Source: Verrucomicrobiaceae bacterium (GTDB lineage: Bacteria; Verrucomicrobiota; Verrucomicrobiia; Verrucomicrobiales; Verrucomicrobiaceae). From it: a stretch of DNA of 64,000 nt. Below, piece by piece: positions 48,537 through 57,386 of the stretch (position 1 is its first letter; every line of letters starts with the position of its first letter). The DNA lies in NCBI GenBank assembly GCA_015075365.1, contig JABTUN010000001.1, positions 1,054,001-1,118,000 of the forward strand, read 5' to 3'. Both the position numbers and the translations under genes were made by a program. Under the pieces are notes generated by a model. The model was given only the letters and a program-made list of their open reading frames with translations. It did not search any database and was not told the DNA's origin.

Positions 48537-49892
48537 ATGCATTGGCGGATGAAAACAGCAGCACGGCAGACGGCCGTTCCTGGCATGTGCCTCATGCTTG
48601 CGATGACCTGCGTGAGCGAGGCGGCGGGGCCCGGCATGAGCTTTCTGCAAAACGACCAGATCAAGGTCGGGGTCGATCTAAACCTCGGCGGGGCGATCAC
48701 CTGGCTCTCAGGCGGCGACGGGGTGAACCGCGTGAACAACTTTGATCACGGCCGGCAGATCCAGCTCTCCTACTACTCCGGCCCGGTGCCTTTTGAGGCG
48801 GCGGGGCAGAAGCCGGCGGAGCATTGGCGGCATCTCGGCTGGAATCCGGTGCAGGCAGGCGATGATTTTCATCATGGGTCGCGGACCGTGGAGCATCGGA
48901 ACGACGGGCGGGAGCTGTATGTGAAGTGTGTTCCGCTCCAGTGGCCGCTGAGCCACGTGCCTGCCGAATGCACGCTGGAGTCCTGGCTGCAGCTCGACGG
49001 CCCGGTGGTGAAGGCGCGGGCGCGGCTGGTGAACGCGCGTGCTGACAGGACGCCATATCCGGCGCGGCTGCAGGAACTGCCCGCGCTGTATGCGAACGCC
49101 GCCTTCCACCGCGTGGTGAGCTACACGGGCGCGCATCCCTTCACGAACGCGGCGGCGCAGGTCGTGCCAAAATCCACCACGAAGCATCCGTGGAGCTTCT
49201 GGGCCGGGACGGAGCAGTGGTCGGCCCTGCTGGACGAACAGAATCAAGGTCTCGGCCTCATCACGCCGGGGCGTATCTGGTTCACCGGCGGATTTGCGGG
49301 CAGGCCGGGCGGTCATGACACGCGCGCCACGGACACGGGCTATCTCGCGGGCCAGGGGCTGGAGATTCTCGATCACAACATCGTGCATGAGTTCCGCTAT
49401 GAGGTGGTGGTGGGATCGCTGGAGCAGATCCGCGCGCGGGCCAGGACACATGCCACGGATGCGCCGCCGTCGTGGACCTTCACGGACGACCGGCAGGGCT
49501 GGCACTACCGCGACGCGCATGACCAGGGCTGGCCGGTCCAGGGCGCGCTCGAAGTCATGCCTGCCGGGCCTGATCCGCAGATGCTCAGTCCCATGCGGTT
49601 CTGGCGCGCCGAGGAGGCACCCGTCGTCATCGTGGAGGCCGCGTTCCAGACCGGCGAGACCGCCGCCACGCTCTACTGGCGGAAACTGGATTCGCCGGCA
49701 CCTGGGGCGGAGGATCACATCCGCTTCCCGGTGCAGAGTGACGGTGAGTTTCACCGCCATGTGGTACGGCTGTCCGGCTGCGCAAGCTACACGGGGCCGA
49801 TGGTGCAACTGCGGCTCGATCCCGTTTCGAAAGGAAAGACAGATGCCAGGGTGCGGGTCCGGTCGGTCCGTCTGTGCCGTGAGGAACCGTAA
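48537..49892 (+). CDS. Secreted hypothetical protein, possibly carbohydrate-related
   Basis: The 451-residue protein has a hydrophobic N terminus (signal to about residue 30; the second ATG at 48549, MKTAARQTAVPGMCLMLAMT, is an equally good start). I cannot name its family. The body is beta-rich with many Trp, His and Gly residues (FLQNDQIKVGVDLNLGGAIT, HPWSFWAGTEQWSALLDEQN). The opening strand and GGAITWLS resemble galactose-mutarotase-like or glycan-binding beta-supersandwich proteins. The last 150 residues look like a second beta-sandwich. It diverges from the sulfatase gene and may belong to the same glycan-degrading function, which is inference from position. Confidence 0.75.
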   Translation: MHWRMKTAARQTAVPGMCLMLAMTCVSEAAGPGMSFLQNDQIKVGVDLNLGGAITWLSGGDGVNRVNNFDHGRQIQLSYYSGPVPFEAAGQKPAEHWRHLGWNPVQAGDDFHHGSRTVEHRNDGRELYVKCVPLQWPLSHVPAECTLESWLQLDGPVVKARARLVNARADRTPYPARLQELPALYANAAFHRVVSYTGAHPFTNAAAQVVPKSTTKHPWSFWAGTEQWSALLDEQNQGLGLITPGRIWFTGGFAGRPGGHDTRATDTGYLAGQGLEILDHNIVHEFRYEVVVGSLEQIRARARTHATDAPPSWTFTDDRQGWHYRDAHDQGWPVQGALEVMPAGPDPQMLSPMRFWRAEEAPVVIVEAAFQTGETAATLYWRKLDSPAPGAEDHIRFPVQSDGEFHRHVVRLSGCASYTGPMVQLRLDPVSKGKTDARVRVRSVRLCREEP

Positions 49893-49995
49893 GCGAGGCG
49901 GTCAAACTTGCTCACGTCCGGTTCAAGAAACGGCGTGTGTTCATGATGGGAAGGCGGTGTTTTCCCGTTAGCGTCGGCGGTTCATCGACGCGTCC

Positions 49996-51981
49996 ATGAA
50001 ATCGCTCCTCCTCATCCTTCTCACCGCCGCATGCCTGGCGGAGCCGCATCTGCCGCCGGGAACGAAGGCGCTGCCATCCGCGGCGCCGAAGGGGCGCGGG
50101 CCGCTGGCGTTGGTGAATTTGAATCATCATGTGCTGGGGCATGCGCGGGTGTTTGGCGGTCAGGAGCCGGATTTGTTCGTGGCGGGCTATGGCGGTCCGC
50201 AGGCGGTGCATTTGTTCAAGTGGGTGGACACGGCGGAAACGGGCGCGCCGGTCTTTGCGGAACCGGTGGTGGTGAAATGCACCTTCAAGGACAAGGGCAC
50301 CGTCTTTCAGCGGAAGGACGGCACGATCCTGGGGCTGTGGATCTCCAAGGAGGAACTCGTCACGACGGAGTTTGACCGCGAGAAACTCGAATTTCGCGAA
50401 ACGAAGCGTGAGAAGCTGCCCAAGGCGGTGAAATCACCTGCCAGCCTCGGCGTGCTCATGACGGAGGGCGGCCATGATCTGGCGTTTGAGGTGTCGAACG
50501 GCGGCAAGGGCGCGGAAGGCAGCCCGAACACGGAAGAATGGCGGCCTTACAACTCCTCCGGCATCGCGGTGGGTGAATTGCGGTATCGTTATCTCATGGG
50601 AATGACCTCGAAGGGCGAGGCGCGGCAGATCACCAAGACAAAGAACGAAGTGTATTTCTCGATGCATGGCATCACCGGCATCCACTTGGGCAAAGGACAT
50701 GAGCGCGACCTCATCACCGGATCGCGGCAGGGAAATCTCATCTACTATCGCAACAAGGCCACGAGCGGTTTTGATCTCGAAACGAAGCGCCTCGCCGCGG
50801 GCGAGGATGGGAACGCGCTGCGGCATCCGAGCATCAATCCCAGCGTGGCGGCGTATCCGGGCGGCCTGATCGCGTGCGGCGAGGGCTCGCTGTATTTTTA
50901 TCGTTTTACCGGGGAGTGGGCAAAGACGGGCGCGCCGGTGTTTGCGGAGCCGGTTTCGGTCTTGCAGGAGAACGCGGACCTCTACGCGGGCACGCTGCCT
51001 TCGCCGACGACGGTGGATTGGAATGGCGATGGCTTGCTCGACATCCTGGCAGGCAATTCCGAGGGTTTTGTGCTCTTCTTTGAGAACATCGGCAGCAATG
51101 ACGAGCCGAAACTCCTGCCCGCAACACGGGTGCAGGCCGGCGGACGCGACATCCAGGTGCAGGCGGGCTACTCCGGCAGTTTGCAGGGCCTGCAGGAGGC
51201 GCGCTGGGGCTATCTCTCGCCGAATGCGATCGACTGGAACGGCGATGGCACGCTCGATCTCATCACCGGCGACATCACAGGCGATTATCTCATCTACCTC
51301 AATCGCGGCACGAAAACGCAGCCGAAGCTCGACGCGGCGCATCCGCTTTACTGCAATGGCATCGACCTGCACGGCATGTGGCGCTGCCGTCCGGCGGTCG
51401 CGAGGATCGGCGACCGCGTCGCGCTGGCCATCGTGGATGGTGACGACCATTTTCACCTCTACTGGCGCATGGACGACTACAACGTGGAGGACGGCGGCAA
51501 GCTCAAGCTCAACGACGGGAAGCCCATCGGCACCAGCGGCGGCGTGGGCGGCATGAGCGGGCGCTGCAAGCTGGACTTCTTTGATTGGAATCAGGACGGC
51601 GCCCTCGATTTCGTCATCGGCACGGGGCGTGTTGTCTCGATCCCGGATCGTGAAACGGGCTATCCGATGGCCGCGCTCGGCCAGAATCCCGTCGTGGGCG
51701 GGGTGATCGGCAGCCTGGTGGACAAGGCGCTGCCCATGAAGGCGAAGAAGACCCTCGGCACACCGCTCGTGATGCTGAACACAGGCACGAATGAGAAGAT
51801 GCAATTCGCCAGGCCGCTCGTCTTCCGGGATGAGGATGGACTCGTCGTGCAACCGGGCGGCGCGCATGAGACGGGAGCCGTCGGCACGATGCTGGGCAAG
51901 GACGGCCCGAACCTGCTCATCTGCAACGAAGCCGGGCGGCTGTTCCTTCTGCCGGGGAAGAAGCTCAAGACAGCGCCGTGA
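49996..51981 (+). CDS. Secreted FG-GAP/VCBS-repeat protein
   Basis: The 661-residue exported protein (signal MKSLLLILLTAACLAEP) carries at least three calcium-binding repeat cores of the FG-GAP/VCBS type: VDWNGDGLLDILAGNSEGFV, IDWNGDGTLDLITGDITGDY and FFDWNQDGALDFVIGTGRVV. Less perfect units lie before them (GHARVFGGQEPDLFVAGYGG), so a seven-bladed propeller is likely. Such proteins occur next to polysaccharide-degradation genes in this phylum and may bind glycans or act as lyases (a PL-like activity is known for some propellers). No catalytic residues can be assigned here. It is followed after 40 bases by another exported-protein gene. Confidence 0.85.
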   Translation: MKSLLLILLTAACLAEPHLPPGTKALPSAAPKGRGPLALVNLNHHVLGHARVFGGQEPDLFVAGYGGPQAVHLFKWVDTAETGAPVFAEPVVVKCTFKDKGTVFQRKDGTILGLWISKEELVTTEFDREKLEFRETKREKLPKAVKSPASLGVLMTEGGHDLAFEVSNGGKGAEGSPNTEEWRPYNSSGIAVGELRYRYLMGMTSKGEARQITKTKNEVYFSMHGITGIHLGKGHERDLITGSRQGNLIYYRNKATSGFDLETKRLAAGEDGNALRHPSINPSVAAYPGGLIACGEGSLYFYRFTGEWAKTGAPVFAEPVSVLQENADLYAGTLPSPTTVDWNGDGLLDILAGNSEGFVLFFENIGSNDEPKLLPATRVQAGGRDIQVQAGYSGSLQGLQEARWGYLSPNAIDWNGDGTLDLITGDITGDYLIYLNRGTKTQPKLDAAHPLYCNGIDLHGMWRCRPAVARIGDRVALAIVDGDDHFHLYWRMDDYNVEDGGKLKLNDGKPIGTSGGVGGMSGRCKLDFFDWNQDGALDFVIGTGRVVSIPDRETGYPMAALGQNPVVGGVIGSLVDKALPMKAKKTLGTPLVMLNTGTNEKMQFARPLVFRDEDGLVVQPGGAHETGAVGTMLGKDGPNLLICNEAGRLFLLPGKKLKTAP

Positions 51982-52021
51982 GACGCTTGCATGACAGGTG
52001 GTGTGCAGCATCATCGCCGCG

Positions 52022-52870
52022 ATGAAGACCGCCTGCCTGCTCTTGATGCTTTTGCTCTCCGTGCCCCTCCAGGCGCCGGCAGATGATCACCCGGAGGTGG
52101 CCGCGTTTGCGACGAAGCTCAAAAGCATCGAGTGGAACCTGCGCGGCACGTTTGGACTCAAAGGACTCGAGTTCGACGGCAAGGACGTGCGCGAAATCAA
52201 GGCCGGCGGCGTGAAGGGAAGCGTGTATGAGTCCGCCTTTGTGGACAACGGCGTGCTGCGGCTGAATTTCCGCGGCGCAAACACGGGCTGGTATTTCTTC
52301 AGCGAGGATCTGCGATTTGTCACGCCCCTCACCGTGAGCGGCGAGGTGGTGTTCAAGCTGCCCGCGGGGCCGCAGGCAAAGACGGTGCGTGAGTTTCCAA
52401 AGGACATCACCGGCGTGGTCTTTGAGTCCGAGGCGGACGAGCGGCAGCTGCAGCCAGCCAAGCTGCGCTGGACGGGCACACACCTCGAGCTGGCGAAACA
52501 GAACAAGGACCAGTCGTGGCTTGTGGACAAGCTGGCGCCAGTCATGGCGGACCGCCGCGTGTTTGAGGTGGAGCAAAACGGCCTGCTCATCTGGTTTGCC
52601 TTCTCGCAGGACGGAAAAGAGGCCTGGCTGCTCCAGCTTGAGAACATCTTCGGCGGCGCGCCTGCGGGCACGTCGAAGCCTGCGGCGGCATCCGGGGTGA
52701 TCCCGGGCCTCACGCCGCAGCAGGCGGAAATGCTGGCGCATGTCGAACGTCTCCATGCCGCCAACGACAGAATGCGTGCCAAAACCCTGGCGCGGCATCT
52801 GAAGCGCCAGGTGGCGGAAAAGCCCGCGCTGCTCCAGCAGGTGGAGACACGCCTGGCGGCGCTCCCATGA
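52022..52870 (+). CDS. Secreted hypothetical protein
   Basis: The 282-residue protein starts MKTACLLLMLLLSVPLQAPA, a signal peptide; the ATG at 51998 would spoil it. The middle (about 30-205) is a beta-rich domain with phrases such as SIEWNLRGTFGLKGLEFDGK, NFRGANTGWYFFSEDLRFVT and KLRWTGTHLELAKQ, similar to small exported domains that follow glycan-acting enzymes but without a family name I can support. After a Pro/Ala linker comes a helical C terminus (LTPQQAEMLAHVERLHAAND). It probably shares the transcript of the FG-GAP protein gene. Confidence 0.78.
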   Translation: MKTACLLLMLLLSVPLQAPADDHPEVAAFATKLKSIEWNLRGTFGLKGLEFDGKDVREIKAGGVKGSVYESAFVDNGVLRLNFRGANTGWYFFSEDLRFVTPLTVSGEVVFKLPAGPQAKTVREFPKDITGVVFESEADERQLQPAKLRWTGTHLELAKQNKDQSWLVDKLAPVMADRRVFEVEQNGLLIWFAFSQDGKEAWLLQLENIFGGAPAGTSKPAAASGVIPGLTPQQAEMLAHVERLHAANDRMRAKTLARHLKRQVAEKPALLQQVETRLAALP

Positions 52871-52913
52871 CCGCGTCAGCGGGCGGAGAGGTGTTTTTTT
52901 GCCGGGCAGGCGG

Positions 52914-53561
52914 CTACGGCACTGAAACCGGCGCGCCGAGGAACCGGGGGCGTGTGTGGAGCAGATGCACGTCGAGCACTGCTTTCACGCAGGCCAGTTT
53001 TTCGCGCAGAAAGGTCTTCAAGGAGAGGGACACGGGCACATCACGCGCATTGAGGCCCCAGGCCTCGATGCCAAAGGCATCGGCGAGATAGAGGGCGCGG
53101 GCGTTGTGGAAGGGCTGGGAGACAAACACGACCCTGGACTGGCCAAAGACCTCCCGGGCGCGCACGACGGTGTCCAGTGTGCGGAATCCGGCAAAATCGC
53201 ACACGATGCGCGCCTCCGGCACACCGAGGGACACGAGCATGGCCTTCATTTCGGAGGGTTCGTCGTAACCGGGGCGGCTGTTGTCCCCGCTGACGATGAG
53301 GGCCTGCACACGGCCTGCGTGATAGAGCGCGGCGGCGGCCTCCAGCCGCGGGCGGAAGAACAGGTTCACGCGCCCGTCCGGCAAGCGTGCGGAGGTGCCC
53401 AGAACGACCGCCGCATGGGCGGCGGGGACCTTCCCGGGATCATCCAGGCAGCGTCCGCGGGCGTTTTGCGCGATCCACGCCTCGCAGCCGAAGATGATAG
53501 CCAGCAGGCCGGACATGGCGGCGGCGGCCAGCCAGCCGCGATGTTTCCAAAGGCGTGTCAT
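52914..53561 (-). CDS. SanA/YdcF-like DUF218 membrane protein
   Basis: From MTRLWKHRGWLAAAAMSGLL the protein has 215 residues with one N-terminal membrane helix and a periplasmic DUF218 domain. AAVVLGTSARLPDGRVNLFF, ALYHAGRVQALIVSGDNSRP and VVFVSQPFHNARALYLADAF are the signature blocks of the SanA/ElyC/YdcF group. Family members affect envelope integrity or peptidoglycan and vancomycin sensitivity in E. coli (SanA); the reaction is not known. The frame continues upstream to an ATG at 53612 in a duplicated region (direct repeat 53598-53626), so the upstream extension is probably not native. Confidence 0.88.
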   Translation of the reverse strand: MTRLWKHRGWLAAAAMSGLLAIIFGCEAWIAQNARGRCLDDPGKVPAAHAAVVLGTSARLPDGRVNLFFRPRLEAAAALYHAGRVQALIVSGDNSRPGYDEPSEMKAMLVSLGVPEARIVCDFAGFRTLDTVVRAREVFGQSRVVFVSQPFHNARALYLADAFGIEAWGLNARDVPVSLSLKTFLREKLACVKAVLDVHLLHTRPRFLGAPVSVP

Positions 53562-53597
53562 GCGCGGGATTTCGGCTGTTTTGCCCGTGGCATCAAT

Positions 53598-53920
53598 CCC
53601 GGCGCGGCACTTCATGAAGATTCCACACACACCGGCAATCCATCAACGGCGGCGGACCGCCATCCGGCCGGGGCAGGTCCCCGCCGGGCGGTGACCGATC
53701 CCCATCCAAAAGGGATTTGTCCCCGCGCGGCGGTGACATGCCTCCACGCGGCCGTGACATGCCTCCGCGCGGCCAGAAGACGGCTTTTTGCCTGTTTTGC
53801 CCCTCCAGCCGACGAAAATCCCGGCTGTCCGACGCATCCGGGCACTCCAAGGCCCCATGCTCGCCTGAGTGCTGCTTTCCGCAGCATCCCGCCCGGCGCG
53901 GCACTTCACGAAGATTCCAC
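53598..53920. repeat. 29-bp direct repeats flanking a minisatellite-like stretch
   Basis: CCCGGCGCGGCACTTCATGA (53598, continuing to 53626) recurs at 53892-53920 with one mismatch in 29 bases. The second copy covers the last codons and stop of the transglutaminase gene, so the first is a duplicate of that gene's end. Between them lie two tandem 21-base units, GTGACATGCCTCC(A/G)CGCGGCC (53733-53774), and degenerate copies before them. No gene was found in this 344-base gap between the SanA-like and transglutaminase genes. Confidence 0.75.
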
Positions 53921-54796
53921 GGTCTCTGGCAGCACATCGACGGCGACGTGGAGGCGCTGCTCGCCGGCACCGATGGTGACACCGCGCAGGGGGCTGACAT
54001 CGCTGAAATCCCGGCCCCAGGCGACGGTGATGTGGCGTTCGCCGGGGAGGATGTTGTTGGTGGGGTCGGCGTCCATCCAGCCGACACCGTCACCACAATA
54101 GACGCTGACCCAGGCGTGGGAGGCGTCCGCGCCGACGAGCTTGGGCTGGCCGGGCGGGGGCACGGTTTCAAGATAGCCGCTGACGTAGCGCGCGGGCAGG
54201 CCGATGGAGCGCAGGCAGGCGATCATGACCTGGGCGAAGTCCTGGCAGACGCCGCGTCGCTTCGCCAGAACCTGTGCGACGGGTGTGGTGTGATCAGTGG
54301 CGGCGGGATCGAAGACGAAGTCCTCATGGATGCGGCGGTTCAGGTCGCACACGGCCTCCAGGACGGGCCGGCGCGCGGGAAAGGAGGGCCGGGCATAGTC
54401 GGCGAAGGCGGGGCCGACGGGAATGAGGGAGGAGGCGAACACGAGCTCTCCCGCGAGGAGGAGCGGGCTGCTGCCGTCGCCGCGGCAGCCGTCACGGATC
54501 TCCTCCCAGGGCAGGGTGGAGGCGGGCGGGGGCGCGGGAGCGCGGGCGACCTCGACGAGGCTGCGGGAGATGACCTCGAGCTTCTGGTGGGAGCCGGCGA
54601 TCTCGAAATAAACGGCCGCGTTGCCGAAGTAGTCGGCGCGCCGGGCGCGCTCGACGGGCTCCGGGCGGATGTGCAGCTCATGCCAGGGGCATTCCTGGGC
54701 GGGGAGATTGCGCGGCTCCAGGCGCGCGGTGTAATGACCGACGGTGACCGGGCTCTCGTAGGTGTAGGTGGTGCGGTGGATGATGTGGTAGCGCAT
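53906..54796 (-). CDS. Transglutaminase-like cysteine peptidase/ligase
   Basis: The 296-residue cytoplasmic protein has the bacterial transglutaminase N-terminal beta domain (MRYHIIHRTTYTYESPVTVG, then LHIRPEP) and a transglutaminase-like catalytic domain. Its triad is visible: Cys184 in RRGVCQDFAQVM, His227 in DASHAWVSVY and Asp242 in GWMDADPTNN. There is no signal peptide. The gene lies 23 bases after the circularly permuted ATP-grasp/alpha-E gene, the combination described by comparative genomics as a predicted peptide-ligase system in which the transglutaminase-like protein acts as peptidase or amide-exchange enzyme. That role is not experimentally shown. Confidence 0.93.
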   Translation of the reverse strand: MRYHIIHRTTYTYESPVTVGHYTARLEPRNLPAQECPWHELHIRPEPVERARRADYFGNAAVYFEIAGSHQKLEVISRSLVEVARAPAPPPASTLPWEEIRDGCRGDGSSPLLLAGELVFASSLIPVGPAFADYARPSFPARRPVLEAVCDLNRRIHEDFVFDPAATDHTTPVAQVLAKRRGVCQDFAQVMIACLRSIGLPARYVSGYLETVPPPGQPKLVGADASHAWVSVYCGDGVGWMDADPTNNILPGERHITVAWGRDFSDVSPLRGVTIGAGEQRLHVAVDVLPETVESS

Positions 54797-54819
54797 CGGG
54801 GAGGGCCGCGGGCGGGTGG

Positions 54820-57315
54820 TTACTGCTTCCCGCGCATGATGGCGTGGCTGAAATAGTGCTCTGTGATGACATCGGAGAGGGTTTCGAGGCCCTTGGACAG
54901 CTTTTGGCAGAAGTGGGGCGCCACCTCGAAGATGAGCGCGCCGGCATGGGCGAGTTTTTCGATGTTGAACGCCATGAGGCCGGACAGGAGGGCATCGGTC
55001 TGCTCCCGTTCGCGGTTGCCGGTGTCCCGGGTGGTGTCCTGGGGGAGTTTGGCGACGAGGCGGTCGAGGGCGTGGAGCTGAAAGCTGACGCTGCGCGGGT
55101 TTCCAGGCTCCAGCAGCAGCAGGTCGAGCGTCTGCACGAGCATGGGCCGCGCGAAGTGGAGGCGGCGGTAGGACATGGAGCTGTCACCGATCTCCAGCAG
55201 GGGGCCGAGGACGATCTCGTCCTCGCGGGCGTGCAGGGTGCCGGCGTGGAGGAGGCTGAGCATGGCGTCCGCTCGCTCGATGCGGCGGCCGATCTCCAGG
55301 AAGCGCCAGCCATGGCCGCGGGTCATGTTTTCCTGCTCCATGCCGCTGAAGGCGGCCAGATCGAGCACGAGGGTGTCGAGCAGGTCGATGGCGCGGGTGA
55401 TGGAGAAGCCTTTGGCGGGCATGCGGGCGTCACGCTCGATGCGGTTGAAGAGGCGCCAGGTGTCGTCGGAGAGGCGGTCGCGGGCGGCGGCGGCGTTGTA
55501 GCGCACGCGGCCCATGAGATCGGGCACGCTGCTGTCGCGTTTGGGATCCTGGAGCAGCGCGGAGAGGTGCTCGCGCAAATCGCGCGCGCCGGACGGGAGG
55601 AGGCCGGCCTGGGTCATGAGGGCGACGCAGGCGGCCACCTCGCGGTTGTTTTCGGAGGAGACCTCCCCTGAGAAGCGATGCAAGGTGGTGCGCAGGACGC
55701 GCACAGTCTGCTCCAGGCGCTCGCTGTACCGCCCCAGCCAGAAGAGATGATCCGCCACGCGGCTGGGCACGCCGCTGGGAGGGCGCGCGGGGCGGATGGC
55801 CACCGGCGCGGGGTAGAGCCGCACGTTTTCGCTCGGCGCGTCACCCAGCACCCAGGTGTCCTTGCTGATGCCGCCGCTGCGCATGGTGACGAGCCAGCGG
55901 TGGGGCTCCGGGCTGACGCGGGTAAGGCCGCCGGGCATGGTGGCAAAGGAATCGCCGGTGGCGATGGCGTAGGCGCGCCAGACGAGGGCGCGGGGCTCCA
56001 TTTTGCCCTGCACGAGGGTGGGTGTGGTGGAGAGCGGCAGGATTTCCTGAGCCACATAGTCGTGCGGCGCGGCGCGGATGGAGTCGAGCAGCCGCGCCTT
56101 TTGCTCCTTGTCCAGATCACGCACAAAGATGGGATCGCGCGCGCCGCGGACGAAGGCGGGCTTGATGACCCAGCGGTCGGGCTCGGCGAGCACGAGGTCC
56201 AGCTCGCGCCGCTGGCCGCACCACCAGGTGGGGACGCAGGCCATCTTCAGTTCCTCACCCAGCAGCTTGCGGCAGAGACCGGGGAGGAAGGGATGGATGG
56301 CCGGTGTCTCCACGACGCCGCAGCCGAGGCCATTGGCGAGGGCGACGCTGCCGCTGCGCCAGGCCTCCAGCAGGCCCGCGGCACCCAGCATCGAGTCCGA
56401 GTTGAGCTCCAACGGATCGGCGAAGACATCATCGACATGGCGCAGGACGGCGTCCACGCGGCGCAGGCCTTCGAGGGTCTTGAGGTAGAGGCGGCGGTCC
56501 CGCACGGTGAGATCCGCGCCCTCCACGAGCGGGAAGCCGAGGTAGCGCGCCTGGAAGGCATGCTCGAAGTAGGTTTCGTTGTAGGGCCCCGGCGTGAGCA
56601 TGAGGATGCCGGGATTTCCGCGGCGCTGCGGCAGCAGGGAGCGCAGCAGGTCGCGCTTGAGGTCGTACCACGACTTCAGCCGGCGCACGCGCGAGGCGCT
56701 GAACTCCTCCGCGAAGACATTGGCCAGGATGATGCGGTTTTCGAGCGTGTAGCCGTGGCCGCTGGGGGCCTGCACGCGGTCCGCCAGCGCCATCCATGCG
56801 CCGTCCGGCCCGCGCACGAGATCACAGCCGAAACGCGTGGCAAAGCGGCCGCCCGCGGGCAGCACGCCCACCACGGGCCGCAGGAAGCCGGGATTGGCGT
56901 GCACCATGGCCGGGGGCAGCCAGCCTTCCTTCAGCAGGTGCTGCGGGCCGTAGATGTCCGCCAGGATGGCATTCATGAGGCGTGCGCGCTGGTCCAGCCC
57001 CTCCGCCACAGTGGCCCACTCCTGCGCGGAAACGATGAAGGGCAGCAGGTCGAGCATCCAGGGGCGGCTGGTGCCCAGCGCGTCGTCGTAGATGTTGTAG
57101 GTCACGCCATGATCGCGCAGGAGGCGCTGCACGGCCTCCGCGCGCGTGGCGAAGTCCGCCGGGCCGCACTGGGCCAGGAAGCTGCCGAAAATCCTCCAGT
57201 GCGGGCGCAACTGGCCGCGCTCGTCCATCATCTCATCATACACACCCGCGTCCGGCCGGTAGGCGGGCAGGGGGCTTTCGGGAATGGCGGAGGCTGGTAG
57301 GGCGGCGGTGGGCAA
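54820..57315 (-). CDS. Fused circularly permuted ATP-grasp and alpha-E protein
   Basis: The 831-residue cytoplasmic protein joins two modules that are often separate genes. Residues about 20-475 are the circularly permuted ATP-grasp domain (DUF404/DUF407), with RPWMLDLLPFIVSAQEWATV, PGPYNETYFEHAFQARYLGF and VIKPAFVRGARDPIFVRDL carrying the nucleotide-site lysine. Residues about 510-825 are the helical alpha-E domain (DUF403), starting VADHLFWLGRYSERLEQTVR and including GWRFLEIGRRIERADAMLSL. The pair plus transglutaminase is a conserved, uncharacterised system predicted to form and process amide bonds on a peptide. The native start could be a few codons downstream. Confidence 0.94.
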   Translation of the reverse strand: MPTAALPASAIPESPLPAYRPDAGVYDEMMDERGQLRPHWRIFGSFLAQCGPADFATRAEAVQRLLRDHGVTYNIYDDALGTSRPWMLDLLPFIVSAQEWATVAEGLDQRARLMNAILADIYGPQHLLKEGWLPPAMVHANPGFLRPVVGVLPAGGRFATRFGCDLVRGPDGAWMALADRVQAPSGHGYTLENRIILANVFAEEFSASRVRRLKSWYDLKRDLLRSLLPQRRGNPGILMLTPGPYNETYFEHAFQARYLGFPLVEGADLTVRDRRLYLKTLEGLRRVDAVLRHVDDVFADPLELNSDSMLGAAGLLEAWRSGSVALANGLGCGVVETPAIHPFLPGLCRKLLGEELKMACVPTWWCGQRRELDLVLAEPDRWVIKPAFVRGARDPIFVRDLDKEQKARLLDSIRAAPHDYVAQEILPLSTTPTLVQGKMEPRALVWRAYAIATGDSFATMPGGLTRVSPEPHRWLVTMRSGGISKDTWVLGDAPSENVRLYPAPVAIRPARPPSGVPSRVADHLFWLGRYSERLEQTVRVLRTTLHRFSGEVSSENNREVAACVALMTQAGLLPSGARDLREHLSALLQDPKRDSSVPDLMGRVRYNAAAARDRLSDDTWRLFNRIERDARMPAKGFSITRAIDLLDTLVLDLAAFSGMEQENMTRGHGWRFLEIGRRIERADAMLSLLHAGTLHAREDEIVLGPLLEIGDSSMSYRRLHFARPMLVQTLDLLLLEPGNPRSVSFQLHALDRLVAKLPQDTTRDTGNREREQTDALLSGLMAFNIEKLAHAGALIFEVAPHFCQKLSKGLETLSDVITEHYFSHAIMRGKQ

Positions 57316-57386
57316 GGCGGACTCTTATTAGCAGGATTGCAGCCGAAGTGGAGCATTTCTAGTCCCCGCTGCGTCCGTCGTGTTGC

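Noticed and set aside
48708..52014. Minus-strand frames opposite the two secreted proteins at 48.5-52 kb
   Set aside because: The plus strand has signal peptides and FG-GAP repeats; the minus frames are shadows.
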